Made by a program: the position numbers and the translations under genes
Shown: positions 41,887-49,233 of the stretch, one piece after another
How positions within the stretch are numbered: position 1 is the stretch's first letter
Layout of the letters: each line of letters begins with the position of its first letter
Assembly: GCF_000482465.1 (NCBI RefSeq)
Contig: NZ_KI519426.1
Coordinates: 62,001-126,000 of the forward strand
Origin: Runella limosa DSM 17973
GTDB taxonomy: Bacteria > Bacteroidota > Bacteroidia > Cytophagales > Spirosomataceae
Direction: 5' to 3'
DNA: 64,000 bases
The notes under the pieces: model-generated
Databases searched by the model: none
What the model was told of the DNA's origin: nothing
The model's input: the letters and a program-made list of their open reading frames with translations, nothing else

Positions 41887-42609
41887 TTACTGGGCATTAA
41901 AGGCCGATTGAGCGGCTTGTTGTTTTAATTTTTCGTTGGCAAAAATTCCAATTTCTACCCGACGATTTTGCTGGCGTCCCGTTTCGGATGCGTTGCTCGC
42001 TACGGGATTTGCTTCGCCCAAACCAATCAGTTTTACCCGATTTGAGGCAACACCTTCGCCTACCAAGAAATTGGATACCGCAGCTGCGCGTTGTTCTGAC
42101 AAGGTTTTGTTGAAGGCTTCGCTGCCCACGTTGTCAGTGTTTCCTTCAATAAGCAAATTGGTGTGGTCGTCGCTTTTAAGGGTGGCGGCCATTTTTCTCA
42201 AATTACCGAGTGTTTCGGGACGAAGCTTGGCCGAGCCAAAGTCAAACAGGAGTTGGTCGTTCATCGTGAGTTTTACACCCTCTCCAACGCGTTCTACTTT
42301 GGTATCAGGACCCAAATCTTGGCGAAGTTTTTCAGCCCTCTTGTCCATCGACTGTCCGATGATGGCACCTGTTGCGCCGCCGACGGTTGCGCCAATGATG
42401 GCTCCAATGGCGGTATTTCGGTTGTTTTTACCAATGATTCCTCCAATAACTGCTCCCGCTCCTGCACCAATCAAAGCGCCTGACTGCGTTTTTTTGAGCT
42501 TGGTTTTGGTCGTTTTTTTCTTCGACGATGTTTGTGCTTGCGAAGGTATATAAAGGCTCGGTGCTAATAATCCGAAACAAAGTAAGTAGGTGATGATGCT
42601 CGTTTTCAT
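41887..42609 (-). CDS. OmpA-family protein with glycine-zipper domain
   Basis: 240 residues. A signal peptide (LLCFGLLAPSLYIPSQAQ) and a Lys-rich linker precede a glycine zipper (SGALIGAGAGAVIGGIIGKN and GAIIGATVGGATGAIIGQSM, about 44-88) and a C-terminal OmpA peptidoglycan-binding domain (LLFDFGSAKLRPETLGNL, IEGNTDNVGSEAFNKTLSEQ, GLGEANPVASN, NRRVEI). It would tie the outer membrane to peptidoglycan. This layout resembles osmotic-stress envelope proteins. A GG-N7-TTTTTA element lies 34 bases upstream. Confidence 0.9.
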   Translation of the reverse strand: MKTSIITYLLCFGLLAPSLYIPSQAQTSSKKKTTKTKLKKTQSGALIGAGAGAVIGGIIGKNNRNTAIGAIIGATVGGATGAIIGQSMDKRAEKLRQDLGPDTKVERVGEGVKLTMNDQLLFDFGSAKLRPETLGNLRKMAATLKSDDHTNLLIEGNTDNVGSEAFNKTLSEQRAAAVSNFLVGEGVASNRVKLIGLGEANPVASNASETGRQQNRRVEIGIFANEKLKQQAAQSAFNAQ

Positions 42610-42642
42610 ACTGTGTTGATGTTAAAGATTGACACAGTAAAA

Positions 42643-42661
42643 TCTAAAAAAGCTGTTCCAG
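42643..42661 (-). promoter_or_regulatory. Sigma-54-like promoter element of the OmpA-type gene
   Basis: The minus strand reads CTGGAACAGCTTTTTTAGA, 34 bases before the start codon. It is nearly identical to the YtxH element (TTGGAACAGCGTTTTTATC). Confidence 0.57.
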
Positions 42662-42737
42662 TTATTATTGAATTTTATGTTAAATATTTGATGTTCAGTA
42701 TTTTGCGTTGATTTTTATTAAATTTTTGAGTGAGTAA

Positions 42738-42773
42738 AAAATGTAGAATATTTTCCCCGTTTTTCCCAAATGG
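42738..42773. promoter_or_regulatory. Tandem GGGAAA / GGGGAAAAT regulatory motif upstream of the OmpA-type gene
   Basis: On the minus strand TTTGGGAAAAACGGGGAAAA is followed by TATTCTACAT. Two GGGA-type half-sites are about ten bases apart, and the second matches the common dyad (GGGGAAAATATTCTAC). It lies about 80 bases upstream of the promoter element. Confidence 0.5.
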
Positions 42774-42774
42774 C

Positions 42775-42809
42775 CACAAAAAAAAGCTACACCAAAATTG
42801 ATGCAGCTT
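42775..42809 (-). terminator. Terminator of the transglutaminase gene
   Basis: On the minus strand a 12-base stem with two G-U pairs (AAGCTGCATCAA / TTGGTGTAGCTT, 2-base loop) is followed by a run of T. It lies 28 bases after the stop codon. Confidence 0.8.
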
Positions 42810-42837
42810 TCGAAACATATAAAAAGCGGAAACCTTA

Positions 42838-43632
42838 TTATTCTTGAAAAACTTGTACGTTGACCGTGAGCGATTGCAAATTGGCCGCTCCAAACTGTGT
42901 GACCATGGCTACGTCGGCGGCATCACGGCCGTAGCCAAGTACGACCCGACAGCCTTGCGTTTGAGGTTGAACAGCATCAAAGGTGTACCATTGATTCCCA
43001 ACGTACGCTTCAAACCACGCGTGGAGATCCATGTATTCGAGTTGGTCCAAAAAGCCTACCGTCATGCGGGCAGGAATGGACAAACTTCGGCACAATGCAA
43101 TGGCAAGGTGGGTAAAGTCACGACAAACTCCCACGCGCTGTTGGGCAATATCGAGGGCTGTGGTAGTGGCGTTGGTGGTGCCATATTGGTAGCTAATCGA
43201 CTGATTAATCCACGTTCTAATCGCTTCCACCTGGGCATAACCCAGTTCAGAATTTCCAACAATTTCTCTTGCCAGATTCTGAATATCAATTAAATCAGAT
43301 TGGCAATACCGACTAGCCAACAAATACATCATCACTTCATTGGGAAGTTCGGCCACGGGCACGTACGCGGGCAAAGGAAGTGCAGGCGCAAGGTATGGCT
43401 GCACAAGTGCTTCAACGTCGGTTGTGATAGTGACATCGCCAGCGGGCAAAATCGCACGTTGACATTGATTGCCGTAAGCATCAATGTATTCGGTAAACTG
43501 CACACTTGGCTGGATATTAAATTGCTCTTTTACAATAGATTGCCCGTCGTGGCGATACGGGCGAAGCATCATCTGAACAGGAACAGGCTGGGGAATTTGG
43601 TAAATGAGGGTACTTTGGCCTTGGAGTTTCAT
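42838..43632 (-). CDS. Transglutaminase-like cysteine protease/amidase family protein
   Basis: 264 residues. An N-terminal beta-rich region (about 1-95) precedes a transglutaminase-like core (about 100-230) with the catalytic Cys in QRVGVCRDFTHLAIALCRSL, His in YMDLHAWFEAYV and an Asp in TFDAVQ. No signal peptide, so cytoplasmic. Bacterial members act as proteases, amidases or peptide crosslinkers; the substrate is unknown. It starts 17 bases after an intrinsic terminator that closes the upstream gene, so its expression may depend on read-through. Confidence 0.87.
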   Translation of the reverse strand: MKLQGQSTLIYQIPQPVPVQMMLRPYRHDGQSIVKEQFNIQPSVQFTEYIDAYGNQCQRAILPAGDVTITTDVEALVQPYLAPALPLPAYVPVAELPNEVMMYLLASRYCQSDLIDIQNLAREIVGNSELGYAQVEAIRTWINQSISYQYGTTNATTTALDIAQQRVGVCRDFTHLAIALCRSLSIPARMTVGFLDQLEYMDLHAWFEAYVGNQWYTFDAVQPQTQGCRVVLGYGRDAADVAMVTQFGAANLQSLTVNVQVFQE

Positions 43633-43642
43633 GAGAGGAAGT

Positions 43643-43673
43643 GAAAAAATCCAGCTCCTGAATGGAGCTGGAT
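43643..43673 (-). terminator. Intercistronic terminator upstream of the transglutaminase gene
   Basis: On the minus strand a perfect 10-base stem ATCCAGCTCC / GGAGCTGGAT with a 5-base loop is followed by TTTTTTCAC. It lies between the coiled-coil lipoprotein gene and the transglutaminase start. Confidence 0.75.
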
Positions 43674-43686
43674 AGGGGTGTAATGG

Positions 43687-44145
43687 CTAGTTCTCAAAAT
43701 CTTTTTGCATGGCGTCAATGCGGTCGTTGAGGTCGCGTTTAAACTGCTTCCAGTCGCGCTTAACGTCTTTTTTTACCTCCGCCAAATCATCGTTAAGGTC
43801 GTTCAAGTTTTCTTTCAACTTGTCACGTCTTGCTTCTAATTTATCTTTTTCTTTGGCCGAAGCCTTTTTGATTTTTGCGTTTAGCTCGTCAAGCTCACTG
43901 TTGATGATTTGGCGGCGATTTTCAATTTTAAGCGATAGCTCTTCGCGCGCTTCTTTTATTTCTTCCGCCGTTTCTTCTTTGGCTTCTTTTACGTCTTCGG
44001 CTACGTTGTCAGCCGCATCTTTTACCTCATCTTGGGCATTTTGTACGTTGTCGGCTACATCGCGTTTTTCTTCGCGTGAGCAGCTTGACAATGAGATTGT
44101 TCCGAATGCCAACATGGCGGCGACGATGATGGTTACTTTTTTCAT
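43687..44145 (-). CDS. Coiled-coil lipoprotein, unknown function
   Basis: 152 residues. A lipobox (LSSCSREE, Cys at about 22) is followed by a continuous highly charged coiled coil of Glu/Lys/Asp-rich helices (NVQNAQDEVKDAADNVAEDV through KRDWKQFKRDLNDRIDAMQK). Similar LEA-like or Lpp-like helices sit in the periplasm and may space or protect the envelope. It shares composition with the helix-repeat protein at 27980. It follows the GH13 gene by 32 bases and is closed by a terminator. Confidence 0.65.
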   Translation of the reverse strand: MKKVTIIVAAMLAFGTISLSSCSREEKRDVADNVQNAQDEVKDAADNVAEDVKEAKEETAEEIKEAREELSLKIENRRQIINSELDELNAKIKKASAKEKDKLEARRDKLKENLNDLNDDLAEVKKDVKRDWKQFKRDLNDRIDAMQKDFEN

Positions 44146-44177
44146 GATTTTGTGATGTTTATGAGTGAAAAGTGTAT

Positions 44178-45995
44178 TTAATCCAATGAATAAATCAGAG
44201 CGCAGTAAGGCCCGAGTGGAATATTAACGAGTAAATTTTCGTCGTTATTGGTCTTGTTTGCGATTACGTCGCTCGCAAAATGATTACCAAATTCGGCATC
44301 ATATCCCTCCCAGTCGCTGTTAAATTGAAGTCGCCAAAGTCCTTGTTTGGGAAATCGGAGCGTCAAGGGGTTAATAGCTTTTTGGGAAAAATTGATAATG
44401 ACGATGGTATTATCTTTACTACCGCCATTTTTGAAACGGTAGAAGGCAATGATTTTCTGTTCGCGGTTGAGATAGAACGGTATGGCATGTTGACCAGTTA
44501 GTCCCGCCGTGGTTTGTCGTTGATTCAACCGCAAATGAATGAGGTCTCTATAAAGTTTTGAAATACCTTTATGCGCCGAAAATAGGCTCCAATCAATCGG
44601 GTCGGTATCATCAAACCATTTGTCTTCGAGCAATGCCTGTCCTTGAAAAAGCATCGGAATGCCTGGCGAAGTGAGTGTAAGCACGGCCCCTAAAATGGAA
44701 CGTTTCTTGGCATACCAGTTATCGACGTCGCCTTCTCCCGCAATTTCCTGAACGACCCGCGCCTTGCCGTTGGCTACCTCATCGTGCGATTCGGTATAAA
44801 TGACCCTTTGAAAAGCGTCGTTGTTGTATTTGTGCGTAATAGCATGGACAATTGCATCCATGTTTCGGTCGGCGTCGTGCATGGCAATGATGGCCTCTCG
44901 TACGGGATGGACAAACTGGGCATCCCATTGGCTACTGTACCCAAGCCCACCGTTTGTGACACTATCGGTGATGGATGAAAGGGTGTGGAGGTCTTCGGCA
45001 ACGGTAAATTTGTGGGGAAATTTTTCCCTGATTTCCGAATTAATCCACTGTATCAATGAATAGCCTTCTGCTAAATCGTTGTCGGGATTTCCGTCGGCGT
45101 TGACATTTCGCATGTACGGAATCATGTCCATTCGGAGGCCATCCAAACGGTATTCTTCGAGCCACATCAGGGCGTTGTCACGAATATACTGGCGCACTTC
45201 TGGCCGACCGTAATCGGGACGGGTGTCTCCCCAAGGGGTATTGGCTCGCCAATCGTTGTAAAAATAAATTCCTCCAAGATTGTTTTCACTCCAGCCATCA
45301 AACTGCCATAAGTCCATGTCAGTGGGGCCAAAATGGTTATAAACGACGTCCAAAATAACGGCAATGCCTTTTTCGTGGGCGGCTTTTACAAAACTTTTTA
45401 ATCCCAATGGGCCACCATATTCCGACTCCACGGCGAAGGGATGCGCGGGGTTATATCCCCACGAGTATCCGCCAGGAAATTCGGCAATGGGCATAATTTC
45501 TACGGCATTGATTCCTAGTGCTTTAAGGTAGTCGAGGCGTTCGATAGCTGAATAAAAATCGCCAATTTGACCTTCTCCTTTTACGTTAAAAGTCCCAATG
45601 TGCAGTTCATAAATGACCATTTCGTTCCAGTTGTGCATTTGAAAAGAGTCGTCATTTTCCCAATCAAAATGTGGGTCATGCACGATGCTGTTGCCAACCG
45701 AATTAGTCAATTGTCGGGCATAAGGGTCGTTACGCATCAATTCGCCCACCTCGGTGAAAAGCACGTATTTGTATTCTTGTCCAATTTTTGCGTCTGAAAC
45801 ATTGACCGACCAATACCCATTTTCTTCGTGCGAAAGGGGCATTGCTTCATTGTTCCAACCGTTGAAATCTCCAACTACCGATACTGCTTTGGCGTTGGGA
45901 GCCCAAACCCGAAACGAAACACCTTCCGAATGTGGTACGGCTCCCATGCCAGCAATGGTACTTGCTTGTATGTCTGAGATTTCAATTGTTTTCAT
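44178..45995 (-). CDS. GH13 alpha-amylase family protein, branching-enzyme-like (CBM48 + catalytic barrel)
   Basis: 605 residues. An N-terminal CBM48 (about 20-110, VSFRVWAPNAKAVSVVGDFN) precedes a TIM barrel with the four GH13 regions: DVVYNHFG, GLRMDMI (nucleophile Asp), VAEDLH (acid Glu) and ESHDE. The layout matches 1,4-alpha-glucan branching enzymes and trehalose-forming relatives (GlgB/TreZ). No signal peptide, so cytoplasmic glycogen or trehalose metabolism. No other glycogen gene is adjacent; instead it heads a short run with the stress-type lipoprotein under a GG-N7-TTTTTA element, which suggests an osmotic or starvation role. Confidence 0.88.
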   Translation of the reverse strand: MKTIEISDIQASTIAGMGAVPHSEGVSFRVWAPNAKAVSVVGDFNGWNNEAMPLSHEENGYWSVNVSDAKIGQEYKYVLFTEVGELMRNDPYARQLTNSVGNSIVHDPHFDWENDDSFQMHNWNEMVIYELHIGTFNVKGEGQIGDFYSAIERLDYLKALGINAVEIMPIAEFPGGYSWGYNPAHPFAVESEYGGPLGLKSFVKAAHEKGIAVILDVVYNHFGPTDMDLWQFDGWSENNLGGIYFYNDWRANTPWGDTRPDYGRPEVRQYIRDNALMWLEEYRLDGLRMDMIPYMRNVNADGNPDNDLAEGYSLIQWINSEIREKFPHKFTVAEDLHTLSSITDSVTNGGLGYSSQWDAQFVHPVREAIIAMHDADRNMDAIVHAITHKYNNDAFQRVIYTESHDEVANGKARVVQEIAGEGDVDNWYAKKRSILGAVLTLTSPGIPMLFQGQALLEDKWFDDTDPIDWSLFSAHKGISKLYRDLIHLRLNQRQTTAGLTGQHAIPFYLNREQKIIAFYRFKNGGSKDNTIVIINFSQKAINPLTLRFPKQGLWRLQFNSDWEGYDAEFGNHFASDVIANKTNNDENLLVNIPLGPYCALIYSLD

Positions 45996-46039
45996 GGCGT
46001 AAGTATTGTTTTCTAGTGGTTTACAATCTTGCTATTTGA

Positions 46040-46058
46040 TATAAAAATCGTATGCCAA
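46040..46058 (-). promoter_or_regulatory. Sigma-54-like promoter element of the GH13 gene
   Basis: The minus strand reads TTGGCATACGATTTTTATA, with TTGGCA matching the -24 consensus, and TTTTTA, 45 bases before the ATG. Confidence 0.55.
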
Positions 46059-46075
46059 GTCTATTCGATACCAAT

Positions 46076-46109
46076 ATTGGGCAAAAATTGGGGAATTTAT
46101 TCCCCGATA
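46076..46109. promoter_or_regulatory. Shared GGGGAA dyad upstream of the GH13 gene
   Basis: ATTGGGCAAAA then ATTGGGGAATTTATTCCCCG: inverted ATTGGGGAA and TTCCCCGAT half-sites four bases apart form a good dyad, with a further GGGC half-site 11 bases before. It sits 30 bases upstream of the promoter element and ends one base before the stop codon of the AI-2E family gene. Confidence 0.55.
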
Positions 46110-47312
46110 TTACGATGCTTTTTTGACGGGTTTTTTCTTGTGGAAAATAGCTTTTACTTCATCGGTAGTTTCGTGGATGGTTTCTACCAGTTCCCGTTCA
46201 AGGGCCTGAATTTTGGTGCTTTTCAGTTCGCGTTCTTTGTCCACCTCAGGTTCTCCCAAGACGTAACCGTAGGGTTTTAGGTAAGAAACCGAGTCAAAAA
46301 TGACTTTCAGGATGGCTGTCAGTGGTAAAGCGAGGGCCATTCCTGCAATACCCCACAGCATTTCGCAGAGAAACAAAGCGACAATGGCAGCCAGTGGGTT
46401 GATGCTGATTTTGGAGCCTACGATGTAGGGTGTAATAAAATTTCCTTCTAAAATTTGGACAAAGAAAAAGATGCCCGCCACGCCAAGGGCATACATGGGT
46501 GATTCTTTGGTGACAAGTGCCACCACGATGGGGAGAATAGAGCCAATGAGTATTCCAAAGTACGGAATGATGAGCAAAATGGCCGCCAAAAAACCAAAGA
46601 AAAAGGCCGATTGAATACCCAAAGCCAACAGGCCAATCGAATTGAGCATACCTACAATCAGCGTCACCAGAAACAAGCCGTAGAGGTAGTTGTGTACTAC
46701 TTCATAAATTTTGCTAAAAACGCCGTTCAGCTTCGACTTTGGGGTGTGACTAAAAACCTTGTACAAAAACTGCGTAAGCATGTTGCGGTAGTACAACACA
46801 AAAAAGATAAAAACGGGAACTATCGCGAGCATTCCGAGCATCGACCCCGTGGTTGTAACGGCCGACCCTACCATATCGCCGCTTTTGGAGCTTAGGTTTT
46901 GGGTATATTCTTGCAGCTTATTGACTTGCATTTTGTGCGAAATCTTCAAATGCTCGTATGCCCATTGCTGCATCTGCGCCGCATACGATTCTACCTTGGA
47001 AAGCATCTGAGGGAGCATTTGCATAAATTCGTTGACCTCGTACCCAATCACAAACCCAACCCCTACAAAAACAGCCGTAAAGGCTAAAATAGCGAGGGTG
47101 ATGGCAAAGGCACTCGGAAGTCCTTTTTTTTCGAGCCATTGGGTAAGGGGAAACATGGCCATCGACAAAATGATGGAGAAGAGCAGCAGGGTAACAATAG
47201 ACCCCAAAACGTGCATCCAGTACACCAATAATGTGATACTGAGCAATACGAAACCCAAGCGAGCAACGTACGGAAGCTGAAACGTGGTAGGCGGTGTGGT
47301 AGTCGGTGGCAT
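46110..47312 (-). CDS. AI-2E family transporter (UPF0118-type permease)
   Basis: 400 residues with about eight membrane helices: a pair at the N-terminus, a long soluble stretch (about 95-150) and the conserved C-terminal core (LLALGIQSAFFFGFLAAILL, LIIPYFGILIGSILPIVVAL, EGNFITPYIVGSKISINPLA). The protein ends in a Lys-rich tail (HKKKPVKKAS). Family members export AI-2 or act as Na+/H+-type antiporters in salt stress. The upstream element at 47344 groups it with the stress set. Confidence 0.88.
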   Translation of the reverse strand: MPPTTTPPTTFQLPYVARLGFVLLSITLLVYWMHVLGSIVTLLLFSIILSMAMFPLTQWLEKKGLPSAFAITLAILAFTAVFVGVGFVIGYEVNEFMQMLPQMLSKVESYAAQMQQWAYEHLKISHKMQVNKLQEYTQNLSSKSGDMVGSAVTTTGSMLGMLAIVPVFIFFVLYYRNMLTQFLYKVFSHTPKSKLNGVFSKIYEVVHNYLYGLFLVTLIVGMLNSIGLLALGIQSAFFFGFLAAILLIIPYFGILIGSILPIVVALVTKESPMYALGVAGIFFFVQILEGNFITPYIVGSKISINPLAAIVALFLCEMLWGIAGMALALPLTAILKVIFDSVSYLKPYGYVLGEPEVDKERELKSTKIQALERELVETIHETTDEVKAIFHKKKPVKKAS

Positions 47313-47343
47313 ACGAGTAAAGGTTAAAAGACCTGTACTGTAT

Positions 47344-47362
47344 GCTTAAATCATTGTTCCAC
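47344..47362 (-). promoter_or_regulatory. Sigma-54-like promoter element of the AI-2E family gene
   Basis: The minus strand reads GTGGAACAATGATTTAAGC, 32 bases before the start codon. The second half is ATTTAAGC rather than TTTTTA. Confidence 0.48.
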
Positions 47363-47379
47363 TGTTTTTTGGGAAAAGT

Positions 47380-47399
47380 TCGTAGATGTTTTTCCCCAA
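47380..47399. promoter_or_regulatory. Shared GGGGAAAA motif upstream of the AI-2E family gene
   Basis: The minus strand reads TTGGGGAAAAACATCTACGA, close to the copy at 42758 (GGGGAAAATATTCTAC). A further GGGAAAAG lies at 47371-47378. It is 18-37 bases upstream of the promoter element. Confidence 0.5.
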
Positions 47400-47428
47400 C
47401 TTCCCGAAAGTTTAAAACTTTCGGGAAG
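47400..47428. repeat. CCCGAAAGTTT palindrome
   Basis: Perfect 14-base arms (CTTCCCGAAAGTTT and complement) around a single A. The core is shared with the palindrome at 51431-51469, so the two bracket the sugar divergon (47485-51428). Confidence 0.75.
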
Positions 47429-47484
47429 GTTACTCGCTAAGGGACTCCTACTATGTATTATTTGATTTTGGTATCATTTGATTA

Positions 47485-48354
47485 TCAGATTGATAACGTC
47501 TTCATGTAGGTTGCATCATTTTTCAAACTGGCTAAAGGAGATACTGGATACTGTTCTTGTTCAACAATATAGTGCTTAATCCCACTGTTTAGCGCTATAT
47601 GTATTGTCTTTTTAAAATCAACCGTTCCTTTACCTAAATCATCCTGAACAGGTTTGCCGTTTTCTTTTCGGTAGTCCTTAATATGGCATAGCTCATATCG
47701 TTGTCCATATTTTTTTAGATGTGATTCGGTATCTACGCCAGCCACATCAATCCAGCAAAGATCTAGCTCAAAAATGACATTTTTAGGGTCGGTATTGGCC
47801 AACAGATATTCCTGAGGAAGCTTGCCTTCCAGCGGTTTAAAGGAATAATCATGGTTATGATAGCCAAATTTTAGGCCTGCTTTGCTCACTTCTTCGCCTA
47901 CCTGATTTAGTTGGTCGGTTACCCTTTTCCAATCATCCCAGGTCTTTTGAGCGCCGATATAGGGGCATAGAAGGTAGCTCAAGCCAACTTTTGCGGCCAT
48001 TTCAATATTTTTTTTCAATTCATCAGGTTTGTCTTTGATGCCCATGTAGTTGAAGTGGGTGCTTATCATTTTTACGCCGATACCATCCAAAAACGATTTG
48101 GCTTCTGCGGGCTCCATGCCCCACAAAAAGCCTTTGGCACCGCTAAAGCTCTCAAATTGCCTATAACCCATTTCAGCCAACTCGGTCATCACTTTTTTGG
48201 GGTTTTCATTGATAATGGTTCGTACACTGAAAAGTTGTACTCCAAATGGGCTGATGTTTTTTTGAGGTGCATTGGCTAATCCATCCAAATAAGAAAGTGA
48301 ATATGCTCCTGCGGTGAGTAAGCAACTCTGTTTAAACAAATCTCTTCTTGTCAT
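47485..48354 (-). CDS. Exported sugar phosphate isomerase/epimerase-like TIM-barrel protein
   Basis: 289 residues. A twin-arginine-like N-terminus (TRRDLFKQSCLLTAGAYSLS) is followed by an AP-endonuclease-2-type TIM barrel (about 35-285) with candidate metal ligands in KFGYHNHDYSF, NVIFELDLCWIDVAG, YELCHIKDY and HYIVEQEQYP. Such proteins isomerise or epimerise sugars and often co-occur with 3-keto-glycoside pathways. It is translated 27 bases after the DUF1080 gene. Confidence 0.88.
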   Translation of the reverse strand: MTRRDLFKQSCLLTAGAYSLSYLDGLANAPQKNISPFGVQLFSVRTIINENPKKVMTELAEMGYRQFESFSGAKGFLWGMEPAEAKSFLDGIGVKMISTHFNYMGIKDKPDELKKNIEMAAKVGLSYLLCPYIGAQKTWDDWKRVTDQLNQVGEEVSKAGLKFGYHNHDYSFKPLEGKLPQEYLLANTDPKNVIFELDLCWIDVAGVDTESHLKKYGQRYELCHIKDYRKENGKPVQDDLGKGTVDFKKTIHIALNSGIKHYIVEQEQYPVSPLASLKNDATYMKTLSI

Positions 48355-48381
48355 GTTATTTACTTTAATAATAAGATTGAT

Positions 48382-49113
48382 TTAAAGTTGTTTTAACTTA
48401 ATATTACGAAATGAAATGCCCTTTGCCCAATCCTGTAAGGCAATTCGCCCCTGAATGTATTTACCAAATTCAGGAAAATTCTTGAAACCACTATTGGCAA
48501 TCATGTCTTTCCACCCTTGTGAGGTTAAATCTACTTGGGCGGTCATCACCCCGTTTAAATAAAACTCCACTTTCCCATTTTCTTGTTTGATTTCCGACTG
48601 ATTCCATTGGCCAGCAGGCTTGGGTTCAACAGGGTTTTTGGGCGAAAAAAAGCCGTACAAAGTCCCTGCCCACTTTTTGTCACTTACTTTGTAATCAGGG
48701 TTCGTATTTTCTAATAGCTGATACTCAGGGCCAGATGCCCAAACGAGAGGGATTTCTGGTTTTTCTTGCACATTGAAAAACACACCGCTATTGCCCCCTT
48801 CTGAAATACTCCACTCAAATTTTAAATAATAATTTTTGTATTCTTTGTCTGTGACTAAGTCACCGTGCTCCGATTTGGCATCATTCGGGTTGCAATACAA
48901 AACACCCTGTTTCACAATCCAGGCAGATTGTGTTTTGTTGGTATTATAGAGGTGCCATCCTTTCGTCGTCTTTCCATCAAATAACAACATCCATCCTTCT
49001 TTCTTTTCTTGGGGCGTAAGTTGATTAATGGGATCTTCCTTGTGTGAAAAAGAGGTTAATAAACAGCTTGTAATACCCATAGCGATTACAAGAGAACTCA
49101 GGTTTGTTTTCAT
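48382..49113 (-). CDS. DUF1080 (3-keto-disaccharide hydrolase-like) exported protein
   Basis: 243 residues. A lipoprotein-like signal (LVIAMGITSCLLTSFSH) precedes a concanavalin-like jelly roll with DUF1080 signatures: LTPQEKKEGWMLLFDGKTTK, GWHLYNT, DLVTDKEYKNYYLKFEWSIS, GGNSGVFFNVQE, GPEYQLLEN and KGISFRNIKLKQL. Characterised relatives hydrolyse 3-keto-glycosides. Transcribed divergently from the NUDIX-type regulator with two palindromic operators between them. Confidence 0.9.
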   Translation of the reverse strand: MKTNLSSLVIAMGITSCLLTSFSHKEDPINQLTPQEKKEGWMLLFDGKTTKGWHLYNTNKTQSAWIVKQGVLYCNPNDAKSEHGDLVTDKEYKNYYLKFEWSISEGGNSGVFFNVQEKPEIPLVWASGPEYQLLENTNPDYKVSDKKWAGTLYGFFSPKNPVEPKPAGQWNQSEIKQENGKVEFYLNGVMTAQVDLTSQGWKDMIANSGFKNFPEFGKYIQGRIALQDWAKGISFRNIKLKQL

Positions 49114-49169
49114 AGTGTTAAGGTAATTGTTGTTTCGTTGTCATCTATTTTGAGCTTTTTTAAAAAATC

Positions 49170-49184
49170 GCGTACTTTATACGC
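49170..49184. promoter_or_regulatory. Operator 1 of the sugar divergon
   Basis: GCGTA-CTTTA-TACGC: 5-base arms with a 5-base spacer. The same arms and spacing occur in operator 2. It lies just downstream of the minus-strand -7 box (49184-49191), where a bound repressor would block transcription. Confidence 0.65.
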
Positions 49185-49191
49185 AAAACTA
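49184..49191 (-). promoter_or_regulatory. -7 box of the DUF1080/isomerase operon
   Basis: The minus strand reads TAGTTTTG, an exact TAnnTTTG match 71 bases upstream of the DUF1080 start. It is bracketed by the two operators. Confidence 0.5.
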
Positions 49192-49200
49192 CACAAACTT

Positions 49201-49221
49201 TTCGCGTAAAAAATACGCGAA
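49201..49221. promoter_or_regulatory. Operator 2 of the sugar divergon
   Basis: TTCGCGTA-AAAAA-TACGCGAA: perfect 8-base arms with a 5-base spacer, 13 bases before the regulator's ATG and overlapping the -33 region of the divergent operon. The arms contain the GCGTA/TACGC core of operator 1. Confidence 0.72.
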
Positions 49222-49233
49222 CAATAATTTTTT

